In this document: positions 1 to 6,075 of the stretch, piece after piece
Numbering within the stretch: the stretch's first letter is position 1
Layout: each line of letters begins with the position of its first letter
From: Lachnospiraceae bacterium UBA7054
GTDB lineage: Bacteria > Bacillota > Clostridia > Lachnospirales > Lachnospiraceae
Assembly (NCBI GenBank): GCA_002492725.1
Contig: DLAF01000043.1
Location: 1 to 7,023, forward strand
Direction of reading: 5' to 3'
Length of the DNA: 7,023 bases
Translations under genes and position numbers: made by a program
Notes under the pieces: generated by a model
Seen by the model: only the letters and a program-made list of their open reading frames with translations
The model's database searches: none
What the model was told of the DNA's origin: nothing

Positions 1-43
1 TCCTACAAAAACTTTACCCTAGCAGTTTACTGATAAATAATTA

Positions 44-1321
44 TTAATTCGGCGCCTTTTTTAGGCTGCTTTTTGCAATTTTATAAAGTTCCTCGGTCGC
101 AAGTCTTGCCTTTGCTACGATGTCGCCGCAGTCCTGCGGGAAACAGTAATACTGTGCTCTCTCATTGCCGATGCTGATCATGTCGCCGATCTCGTACCAG
201 AAAAAGTCGGAGTAGAGGCTGTAGGAGGCAAGCGGTTCCTGACGGTATTCCAGTTTTCCATCGCAGCCTGTCAGATGGAATCCGTCCTTGGAATGGGTGA
301 GGACGCCTTCACCTACCTGACATATTTGATCCGTGTTGACCAGCATATAGATTGAGACGGGAATCTCCATGCGGTAAGTTCCCGACAAGATTTCCTGCCT
401 GACGCATTCCCGCTCCCAACGATACCAGTCGGGGATGTGCGTAAAAGCGCCTCCTGCGCAGTTCAGATAACCGTATTCCGTCAGCTCGTAAGTTTTGCCG
501 CATTGCTTACAGCTGAGTGTTGTGCCAAGGCCCTGCATTTTTCCTTCCGTCTGACAATGGGGACATTTATAGAGCATACGATTCAGGCCGTCCGCGCGAA
601 AGGGTTCCTTGATGCGCACCTTATTTTCCTGCTGCCAGCGGAAGTAGTCGAAGGTAAATTTTTCTTTTAGGATATCGTTTAGCTCCTGCGGAGATTTTGC
701 GTCAATTTTCTCGGGGGAGAGGAGGTATTCCACCTCGGCGGACACCCGAACTTTGCGGAGCTGCAGATTGTTGTAGAGGGGGTCTCTTGCAAAGGCGCCC
801 TCGGTGCGGATCATAACCACGGGCACTTTCAGAATTTTCAGGCATTTACCCAAGCTGTCGGGCAGGGGTGTCTGGGTGCCGTCAAAGCTGTAGCTGGCCT
901 CCGGAAACATCAGGATGGAGCTTTTAAGCGTTTTTGTGGCGTAGACCATGTCGCGCACGAGAGTTACGTCCGACATAAATTTTCGGGTGGGAATGCAGCC
1001 GATCAGACGCATCAGGCGGGGCTTGCCAACGAAACCGTCCAGAGTGCATATGATATGGAATGGGCGGGTGCACAAAAGCCTGGCCGCCACCTTTAAGTCG
1101 ATAAAGCTGGAATGGTTCATTAAGATCAGACAGGGTTCGTTTTTGCCAAGTTTTTCGATACCGATGAGGCGGTAAGTAAAGCGCGTCCGCCAAAGATCCC
1201 AGAGGGATGCCAGTAAAAGAATGAGGCGGAAAAGAAAATATTGTCTGAGGGGTTTTTGGTGCTCAGCCTGGGGAAGCGCGAGGGCTTCCTCGTAGGTCAT
1301 TTTCGCGGTTTTTATCTTCAA
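44..1321 (-). CDS. PlsC-family lysophospholipid acyltransferase with C-terminal zinc ribbon
   Basis: Likely transfers an acyl chain to a lysophospholipid such as 1-acyl-glycerol-3-phosphate at the inner face of the membrane. The 425-residue protein has a hydrophobic segment near residues 26-42, then the HX4D acyltransferase motif (H70-SSFI-D75) and block III as FPEASYSFDG at 139-148, where FPEGT is the usual form. VVMIRTEGAF at 168-177 is the block IV equivalent. Simple PlsC enzymes are roughly 200-260 residues; here a four-cysteine zinc ribbon (C253, C256, C271, C274) and about 150 further residues of unrecognised domain follow. The start is TTG at 1321: AAGGAG lies 7 nt upstream, whereas the first ATG (1298-1300) lacks a suitably spaced site. 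It is the last of four leftward genes, 60 bp after the glycerate kinase. The acyltransferase fold is clear from the motifs; the exact acceptor lipid and the role of the zinc ribbon are not. Confidence 0.9.
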   Translation of the reverse strand: MKIKTAKMTYEEALALPQAEHQKPLRQYFLFRLILLLASLWDLWRTRFTYRLIGIEKLGKNEPCLILMNHSSFIDLKVAARLLCTRPFHIICTLDGFVGKPRLMRLIGCIPTRKFMSDVTLVRDMVYATKTLKSSILMFPEASYSFDGTQTPLPDSLGKCLKILKVPVVMIRTEGAFARDPLYNNLQLRKVRVSAEVEYLLSPEKIDAKSPQELNDILKEKFTFDYFRWQQENKVRIKEPFRADGLNRMLYKCPHCQTEGKMQGLGTTLSCKQCGKTYELTEYGYLNCAGGAFTHIPDWYRWERECVRQEILSGTYRMEIPVSIYMLVNTDQICQVGEGVLTHSKDGFHLTGCDGKLEYRQEPLASYSLYSDFFWYEIGDMISIGNERAQYYCFPQDCGDIVAKARLATEELYKIAKSSLKKAPN

Positions 1322-1381
1322 TTCAATTCTCCTTCGTAAAGTAGGTTATCGGTGGTATTATGCTGTTATCTGTTTATAAGA

Positions 1382-2563
1382 TTAAGAGCGGGTTTGCAAA
1401 TATTTACCAAAATCATTGATGTCTGATGACAAGGCGCGGATCAACCGAAAAGCCTGCTCGGCAGTATCGCTCATGTTGGCGGCGGCATTCTCGGCGTTCA
1501 ATGCTTCATCCGGTGTCACGACTTCGCGCAGGATTGGAAAAAACGCGTCAATCCCGGCCTCATTACACAAGACGGCGTCCTTTGTCGCACACCCGCAAAA
1601 GGCAATGACGGGCTTTCCGTATTCTTTAGCAAGTCTTGCGACGCCGATCGGCGCTTTGCCCATTACCGTCTGCCCGTCAAGACGTCCCTCACCCGTGATG
1701 ACAAGGTCAGAATCCATGATATATTTCGACAGGCAGGTTTCATAGAGGACGATCTTGATCCCGGGTTCAAGAACAGCATTTGTAAACGTTAGAAAGGCAA
1801 ATCCCAATCCTCCGGCGGCTCCTGTGCCAGCCTGTTTTAAGTCTGCCTTTTGATATTTTTCCTTAGCAAGAGCAGCATAGTCGGCCAGCCACCTATCCAT
1901 TTGTATGATCATAGGAGAATCTGCGCCTTTTTGCGGACCGTAGACTGCGCTGCATCCCTGGTCTCCGCACAGGGTGTTTGTCACGTCGCAGGCAATCTTG
2001 AAGGAACATTCTGCCAGATGGGGAATCACTTTATCATCCGTGATCTGTTTCAGTACAGACAGGCCCTTTGCGCCAAAAGGCACCTGCTTTCCCTCTTTGG
2101 TAAGCAGACCATATCCGAGAGCCTGAAGCATACCGATCCCGCCGTCATTGGTTGCACTGCCGCCAATTCCCACAATAAACTTTCTGCAGCCGCGTCCGAT
2201 GGCATCCGAGATCATTTCTCCTACGCCGTAGGTCGTCGTGTTCATGGGATTGCGTTCAGCCTCCGGCACAAGTGTAATCCCGGCGGCCGCGGACATTTCG
2301 ATGATTGCCGTCCGGCTTTCCCAAATAATTCCGTAGCTGCATGAAACAGGGTTTCCCAGGGGGCCGGTTGCCTTCAGGCTGATTAAGTCTCCGCCCATGC
2401 CTGTAGTCAGTGCGTATGCGGTACCTTCGCCGCCGTCGGCAAGCGGACAGACATTCACATCGGCCTGCGGATATACGCGGCGGATGCCCGTTTCTACCGC
2501 TTTTCCAGCTTCTATGGAAGACAGACTTCCCTTGAAAGAATCCATTGCTATGGTTATTTTCAT
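1382..2563 (-). CDS. glxK: Glycerate kinase (GarK/GlxK family)
   Basis: Cytoplasmic enzyme that phosphorylates glycerate with ATP; members of this family usually make 2-phosphoglycerate, which feeds lower glycolysis. The 393 residues match the normal family length. Family landmarks run along the whole protein: MKITIAMDSFKGSLSS at the N-terminus, PLADGGEGT at 40-48, the glycine-rich VGIGGSATNDGGIGM at 131-145, GTGAAGGLGFAF at 247-258, and VITGEGRLDGQTVMGKAP at 288-305. No residue of these motifs appears lost and the frame is intact. The ATG at 2563 has AAGGAG 8 nt upstream. It sits 84 bp downstream of ybaK and 60 bp upstream of the acyltransferase gene, all leftward. No glyoxylate, glucarate or serine-cycle gene is nearby, so the source of the glycerate is not shown by context. 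Family identity is very secure; the symbol is by family only. Confidence 0.95.
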   Translation of the reverse strand: MKITIAMDSFKGSLSSIEAGKAVETGIRRVYPQADVNVCPLADGGEGTAYALTTGMGGDLISLKATGPLGNPVSCSYGIIWESRTAIIEMSAAAGITLVPEAERNPMNTTTYGVGEMISDAIGRGCRKFIVGIGGSATNDGGIGMLQALGYGLLTKEGKQVPFGAKGLSVLKQITDDKVIPHLAECSFKIACDVTNTLCGDQGCSAVYGPQKGADSPMIIQMDRWLADYAALAKEKYQKADLKQAGTGAAGGLGFAFLTFTNAVLEPGIKIVLYETCLSKYIMDSDLVITGEGRLDGQTVMGKAPIGVARLAKEYGKPVIAFCGCATKDAVLCNEAGIDAFFPILREVVTPDEALNAENAAANMSDTAEQAFRLIRALSSDINDFGKYLQTRS

Positions 2564-2592
2564 ATTTAGGGCTCCTTGCCGTTGGTTCTGTT

Positions 2593-2621
2593 TGTATCGG
2601 ATGTTATTATGGCTGTATCAA
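2593..2621 (-). promoter_or_regulatory. Possible sigma-A promoter upstream of the glycerate kinase gene
   Basis: On the minus strand TTGATA (2621-2616) and GATACA (2598-2593) are separated by 17 bp, and the -10 lies about 30 bp upstream of the glycerate kinase start. The -35 is good (5 of 6) but the -10 is poor (3 of 6). It may provide independent transcription of glycerate kinase and the acyltransferase, or be chance. Confidence 0.3.
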
Positions 2622-2647
2622 TAAAATGATGTAAGATAGGATGCTGA

Positions 2648-3133
2648 TTACATTTCCTCCACCACGATATCCGAAAAATCACAGCGGATCACAGTCATCA
2701 AATCCTGCGGCGATAATTCTATCTGATAGCCGACTTTCCCGGCGCTCACAAACATCGTTTCGCATTGTTTCGCCGTTTCATGGATGAAGGTCGGAAACTG
2801 TTTTTTCATACCAATGGGAGAGCATCCACCGTGAACATATCCTGTCAGTGGAAGCAGTTCTTTTTGTTTTATCATGCCGACGGCTTTCTCGCCCGCCGTT
2901 TTTGCTGCTTTTTTCAGGTCAAGTTCTGACTGTACGGGAATCACGAATACATAATAGCCGCCTGATTTTCCCTGTGTGACCAGTGTCTTAAAAACATGGT
3001 CGGGATTTTCGCCGAGAATTTCCGCAATCTGTTCTCCGCTCAATGTCGCATCTGGTTCATAGGTGTGGCTTTTATATGAAATTTTTTTGCCGTCTAAAAC
3101 GCGCATCACGTTTGTTTTGTCATTATTTTTCAT
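2648..3133 (-). CDS. ybaK: YbaK/EbsC-family Cys-tRNA(Pro) deacylase
   Basis: Cytoplasmic trans-editing enzyme that hydrolyses cysteine from tRNA(Pro) mischarged by prolyl-tRNA synthetase. With the start chosen here the protein has 161 residues, typical of the family. Visible landmarks are the conserved lysine in VFKTLV (K49), the VFVIPV strand (62-67), the glycine-rich GYVHGGCSPIGMKK (98-111) that forms the substrate pocket, and the C-terminal IELSPQDLM segment. An in-frame ATG exists at 3175, but GGAGG 5 nt upstream of the ATG at 3133 decides this start. The start codon lies inside the 3' end of the upstream gene (11-bp overlap, with the ribosome binding site in that gene's coding sequence), which suggests translational coupling. 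The family is clear; the exact editing substrate is assigned from family knowledge. Confidence 0.93.
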   Translation of the reverse strand: MKNNDKTNVMRVLDGKKISYKSHTYEPDATLSGEQIAEILGENPDHVFKTLVTQGKSGGYYVFVIPVQSELDLKKAAKTAGEKAVGMIKQKELLPLTGYVHGGCSPIGMKKQFPTFIHETAKQCETMFVSAGKVGYQIELSPQDLMTVIRCDFSDIVVEEM

Positions 3134-4169
3134 AAATTCCTCCATATTTCGCGCAACTTTTTGCGTCCAGTACACTGTCCATAAAAGTTAAAAACTCTAT
3201 CATATTATCTACCAGCTCATCATCGATGCTTGTCCAACTGTATTGGTATCCCGGGAAGTACGGGCACAGCCGATATTCCACTTTTTCGTAGGAGATGGGA
3301 ATGCACGCCAGAGGACGATTACCTGTTTTATCCGTCTGGACACAATAACGGCAGCCGTCGCACTTTTTGGTCCGTTCAATGACGAAGGCCTTTACAGCAG
3401 GACTCATTGACGCAAATTGCTCTAAAAAAGGTTTTAGTCCATTGGGAATGCACAGTCCAAGCGCGGCTGGGTCTCTCACGTAGGCATCGTACTGTGCGGA
3501 GATTCCCGTATGCTTGATCTTGTATTCATTCCCAATATTTGGCAGTTCATCATTCCATGCGGGGTTTGCATAGGCGAGCGTCAATTGGTAGTCAATCCAA
3601 TCTGTTTTATATCTGTCATACGGCTTGTAGCCCTGTGACAGCATCCATTTTTCCAGTCTACGGAACGGCTTTTCGCTGAATAATCGGGCATACACATCAA
3701 TGCTGTAGACGTAGGTCTCATCAAACAGACAATAGGCGAATGCAACCGGGGTGGCATTCGGGCGGCATGACATCCATATCCATACGGCAGGCAGTTCATT
3801 CAAATCAGATATTCCTACGGTAGATAAGAGTTTCAGCTGTCTTCTATTTAACTTTACTTCGGCTCCCTGACCGAGCAGGAACATATTTTTCAAGAGACTT
3901 TCGACAGCTCTTTTTATCTTCAATACAGTTGCTTCCAGCTCCGGCTTTCCGTAACCTTTTTTGTATCGGGAGGGAAAGGCGTCGTCCTCGTGCAGGGTTG
4001 GGACGATGCGCGCCGGGTCATCATATAGCAGCTGATATAATTTTTTTATCAGGTCATAAAATATCTGCTGTTCCGCGATGCTGACAGGGGCGTCCTTTTT
4101 GGGGATAAATTCGGGCAGCATCGTAAGATAGGCGCTTGTCATTCTTTGTTCTAAACTTGAATAAAGCAT
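3123..4169 (-). CDS. Conserved-looking protein of unknown function with a C-terminal cysteine cluster
   Basis: I do not recognise a characterised family. The 348-residue protein is soluble, with no signal peptide or membrane segment visible. Its centre is rich in aromatic residues, with many Tyr and Trp between 128 and 235. The distinctive part is near the C-terminus: C270, C273 and C276 form CxxCxxC, followed by C289 and C302 (in RLCPYFPGY), with basic and polar residues between. This could bind zinc or an Fe-S cluster. The ATG at 4169 is preceded by GGAGA at 6 nt. It is the first gene of the leftward group and overlaps ybaK by 11 bp, so both proteins are probably made together. It follows a leader of about 108 nt containing an inverted repeat. 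The length, a good ribosome binding site and coupling to a known gene make it a real gene; function is unknown. Confidence 0.85.
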   Translation of the reverse strand: MLYSSLEQRMTSAYLTMLPEFIPKKDAPVSIAEQQIFYDLIKKLYQLLYDDPARIVPTLHEDDAFPSRYKKGYGKPELEATVLKIKRAVESLLKNMFLLGQGAEVKLNRRQLKLLSTVGISDLNELPAVWIWMSCRPNATPVAFAYCLFDETYVYSIDVYARLFSEKPFRRLEKWMLSQGYKPYDRYKTDWIDYQLTLAYANPAWNDELPNIGNEYKIKHTGISAQYDAYVRDPAALGLCIPNGLKPFLEQFASMSPAVKAFVIERTKKCDGCRYCVQTDKTGNRPLACIPISYEKVEYRLCPYFPGYQYSWTSIDDELVDNMIEFLTFMDSVLDAKSCAKYGGIYEK

Positions 4170-4191
4170 ATTTTCTCCAATTCTTGCGTAT

Positions 4192-4278
4192 CATTAAGTT
4201 TGCGGCAGACGGCATTAAGTCTGTAACAATCCTTTAGGTCCTATTGTAGTAGTTCATCTTCCCTTCTTGTACAGACTT
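4192..4278. promoter_or_regulatory. Structured leader/operator region with inverted and direct repeats
   Basis: A perfect 9-bp inverted repeat has arms AAGTCTGTA (4217-4225) and TACAGACTT (4270-4278); a bulged A at 4226 allows three further pairs (CAA 4227-4229 with TTG 4267-4269). An 8-bp direct repeat CATTAAGT occurs at 4192-4199 and 4213-4220, a 21-bp period. CAGAC at 4206-4210 can also pair with GTCTG at 4219-4223, which competes with the long hairpin. On the leftward transcript this would be the 5' leader of the cysteine-rich protein and ybaK. The right arm also touches the -35 of the rightward acetyltransferase promoter. Whether it works as DNA operator or RNA structure cannot be told from sequence. 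Confidence 0.4.
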
Positions 4279-4305
4279 TTCATATTATAACATCTATGCT
4301 ATACT
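4277..4305 (+). promoter_or_regulatory. Predicted extended -10 promoter for the AAC(6')-like gene
   Basis: TTTTCA (4277-4282) is followed after 17 bp by TATACT (4300-4305), with TG at 4297-4298 giving an extended -10 (TGCTATACT). Transcription would begin near 4312, leaving a leader of about 50 nt before the ATG at 4365. The -35 overlaps the right arm of the inverted repeat by two bases. Confidence 0.5.
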
Positions 4306-4312
4306 TCTTCTA
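4284..4312 (-). promoter_or_regulatory. Predicted extended -10 promoter for the leftward operon
   Basis: The minus strand carries TGTTATAAT, a perfect extended -10 (TATAAT at 4289-4284). The -35 position at 17 bp (TAGAAG) is poor, as is common for extended -10 promoters. Transcription would begin near 4277, so the transcript starts essentially at the first arm of the inverted repeat. It lies face to face with, and overlaps, the rightward promoter. Confidence 0.45.
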
Positions 4313-4364
4313 CTATTATTAAGAGATTTGGAAGGTATATTGCTTTTTGTTCGGAGGGAGAAGG

Positions 4365-4799
4365 ATGATACGACAAGCCTCAAATAACGACATCGGAATC
4401 ATAGCCGGACTTGCAGTCAAACTGTGGGAAGATAATTTGGTAGAGGAGCTTACCGAAGAATTTTCAGAGCTTATTTCCAAAGATAACGCCTGCATATTTC
4501 TGAAATACGAAAATGATATTCCTGTCGGTTTTGCGCAGTGCCAGCTGCGAAGTGATTATGTGGAAGGCACGGAAACGTCGCCGGTCGGTTACTTAGAAGG
4601 GATATTTGTTTTGGAAGGTTACCGCAAAAGAGGATATGCCAAGGAGCTGCTGCATGCGTGCGAGACATGGGCAAAGGATATGGGATGCGCAGAGTTTGCC
4701 AGTGATTGTGAGCTTGATAATGTGGATAGTTTCCGATTTCACATGGCGATGCAGTTTACGGAGGCGAACCGTATTATTTGTTTTACGAAGAAGTTATAA
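4365..4799 (+). CDS. GNAT acetyltransferase resembling aminoglycoside 6'-N-acetyltransferase AAC(6')-I
   Basis: Predicted to transfer an acetyl group from acetyl-CoA to an amine, most likely the 6'-amino group of an aminoglycoside. The 144 residues match the compact AAC(6')-I enzymes. Shared landmarks recalled from that family are W21 near the N-terminus, the block SDYVEGTETSPVGYLEGIFV (63-82), the acetyl-CoA loop with RxxGxA (R87, G90, A92) in YRKRGYAKELL, FASDCELDN (111-119) and the closing F..A.RIICFTKK strand. The ATG at 4365 is chosen because GGAGGG ends 6 nt before it; an in-frame TTG at 4347 has no suitable site. The gene is monocistronic, divergent from the leftward operon, and converges with the next gene after 3 bp. 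The GNAT fold is certain and AAC(6') similarity strong, but its natural substrate could be another amine. I see no mobile-element sequence beside it. Confidence 0.88.
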   Translation: MIRQASNNDIGIIAGLAVKLWEDNLVEELTEEFSELISKDNACIFLKYENDIPVGFAQCQLRSDYVEGTETSPVGYLEGIFVLEGYRKRGYAKELLHACETWAKDMGCAEFASDCELDNVDSFRFHMAMQFTEANRIICFTKKL

Positions 4800-4802
4800 A
4801 GC

Positions 4803-5183
4803 TTATATCATTTTCCCATCCTCGACCGAAACGGCAATCTGCCAATCATCTTCATAAACAACAGTTCCTACAAAGTTCGTATAGACTACATCATAAGGCT
4901 TTTGATGCTGATCCAAAAGCGCAATGGCAGGCTGCAATTTTTCAAGCATTTCCGCCGTGCTGTCACACTTAAAAAAGGTGATGACTTTTTCTTGTTTTTT
5001 ACAGGGTTCAGGTTCGGGAAGATGTTCTTTGAACCAGTTGTCGATGGAAATAAACAGTTCTTTTTCTTCGTTGGTTAATAGCCCGTCTCTGATCAGATTC
5101 CAACAAAGGCTGAATATCCCTTTGGGATACTTTGTAATATAGGAGTCGTCTCGCCCCTGTATTCTCATATACTTATAGTTCAT
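4803..5183 (-). CDS. Conserved-looking hypothetical protein, 126 residues
   Basis: I cannot name a characterised family. The protein is small, acidic and soluble, without signal peptide or membrane segment. Its N-terminal half contains PKGIFSLCWNLIRDG (20-34) and ELFISIDNWFKEHLP (42-56). The C-terminal half contains ITFFKC (68-73) and a strand-rich stretch with PYDVVYTNFVGTVVYEDDWQ (96-115). This pattern resembles small Firmicute proteins usually left as hypothetical. The ATG at 5183 has a good GGGAGAGGA site just upstream, and TGATATACT on the minus strand near 5238 could be its promoter. Its stop lies 3 bp from the stop of the convergent acetyltransferase, so at least one transcript must end inside the other gene unless an unseen terminator exists. 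The intact frame and good start signals support a real gene; its function is unknown. Confidence 0.75.
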   Translation of the reverse strand: MNYKYMRIQGRDDSYITKYPKGIFSLCWNLIRDGLLTNEEKELFISIDNWFKEHLPEPEPCKKQEKVITFFKCDSTAEMLEKLQPAIALLDQHQKPYDVVYTNFVGTVVYEDDWQIAVSVEDGKMI

Positions 5184-5237
5184 GTATCCTCTCCCTATTT
5201 ATGAGCATTTCCACCCCTTTGGTATGATTCTTTATAG

Positions 5238-5265
5238 AGTATATCATAAACGGAGTGTATTGTAA
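5238..5265 (-). promoter_or_regulatory. Possible promoter for the 126-residue hypothetical gene
   Basis: The minus strand has TATACT (5243-5238) preceded by TGA, an extended -10, and a weak TTACAA (5265-5260) 16 bp upstream. A 6-bp inverted repeat, TATGAT (5223-5228) and ATCATA (5243-5248), flanks the -10 and could be an operator or chance in an AT-rich stretch. For the rightward gene starting at 5379 I found only weak -10 candidates (TATAAG at 5303, TAAGAT at 5320) without a matching -35. Confidence 0.35.
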
Positions 5266-5378
5266 CAGGTTTTTCAGTATATTTATTAGAATGTGGTGGG
5301 ATTATAAGGGCGTTTGTGGTAAGATAAAAATGCGAAATCATTGAAATAACCAGGATATGATATCGAGAGAGGAATATG

Positions 5379-6071
5379 ATGATCGACAGTAAAAAGGTGA
5401 AAGAAATTCTATTTGGATTGGGAGCGGACTTGTGCGGAATAGCGAGTATAGACAGATTTAACGATGCTCCCGAAGGATATCATCCTACTGATGTGTTGCC
5501 GACATGCAGATCGGTTATTTCTTTTGCCTGCAGATTTCCAATTGGAGTGCTGCGTTGTAATTCTCCTGTACCTTATACAAGAGCGAGAAACTCTATTACG
5601 TCTAAAATGGACGCGATGGCGCTTGATTTTTGTATGGAAATGGAAAAATACCAAACGGTTTGCGTGCCAATTCCGACAAACGAAAGCCAATGGGATGAAA
5701 AAACAAAGAGATGGCGCTCTATTGTTTCTCAAAAGCATGCGGCACAGGCGGCAGGTCTGGGAACAATCGGGCGACATTCTCTGCTCATCACGCCGGAATT
5801 TGGAAGTATGGTTTGGCTGGGAGCGGTTTTGTGCGAACAGGAATTGGAATGTGACGCTTTAAAGAAGAATCTTTGTAATAACTGCAATGCCTGTGTTGCT
5901 ATCTGTCCGGTAAATGCGTTGGAGCATGAAGAGTTAAAGCAGCAGGCGTGTTGGGATCACGCTTTTGGTGATGATAAAGAGATACAAAGCTGGGTAATCA
6001 ATTGCCATAAATGCAGAGATATTTGTCCTTATAACTTTGGAACGGAAAATTCATTTGGGAAAGGAAGGTAA
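5379..6071 (+). CDS. Short QueG-like double [4Fe-4S] protein (epoxyqueuosine reductase-like)
   Basis: It resembles the central part of epoxyqueuosine reductase QueG, the cobalamin and Fe-S enzyme of the last step of queuosine synthesis. Numbering from the ATG at 5376, the N-terminal part (1-165) includes AGLGTIGRHSLLITPEFGS (126-144), matching the QueG block around GLG..GK. Two ferredoxin-type sites follow: C167, C170, C173, C177-P, and C210, C213, C217-P, with C192 as a possible extra ligand. At 231 residues it is shorter than QueG, and the protein ends soon after the second cluster, with no HEAT-repeat region. The Asp expected about 14 residues before GLG appears to be Trp or Arg. It may thus be a paralogue with another redox role. 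Two adjacent ATGs (5376, 5379) are possible; GAGAGG is better spaced for 5379. It precedes udp by 4 bp, an evident operon. Confidence 0.85.
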   Translation: MIDSKKVKEILFGLGADLCGIASIDRFNDAPEGYHPTDVLPTCRSVISFACRFPIGVLRCNSPVPYTRARNSITSKMDAMALDFCMEMEKYQTVCVPIPTNESQWDEKTKRWRSIVSQKHAAQAAGLGTIGRHSLLITPEFGSMVWLGAVLCEQELECDALKKNLCNNCNACVAICPVNALEHEELKQQACWDHAFGDDKEIQSWVINCHKCRDICPYNFGTENSFGKGR

Positions 6072-6075
6072 TCGT

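Noticed and set aside
1..43. Possible terminator downstream of the acyltransferase gene
   Set aside because: ACTTTAC and GTTTACT look symmetrical but are not inverted complements, so no stem forms.
1322..1381. Terminator or promoter between the glycerate kinase and acyltransferase genes
   Set aside because: Only the AAGGAG ribosome binding site is convincing; no hairpin or paired -35/-10 could be found in these 60 bases.
1850..2344. A 164-codon plus-strand frame inside the glycerate kinase gene
   Set aside because: It is antisense to well-conserved kinase motifs and shows no domain of its own.
2648..3175. Longer ybaK starting at the ATG at 3175
   Set aside because: The extra residues are not family-like and GGAGG is correctly placed for the ATG at 3133.
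5354..5364. GATATGATATC palindrome just before the QueG-like gene
   Set aside because: Short half-sites of 5 bp in AT-rich DNA, no second copy and no clear promoter to overlap, so it is not supported as an operator.
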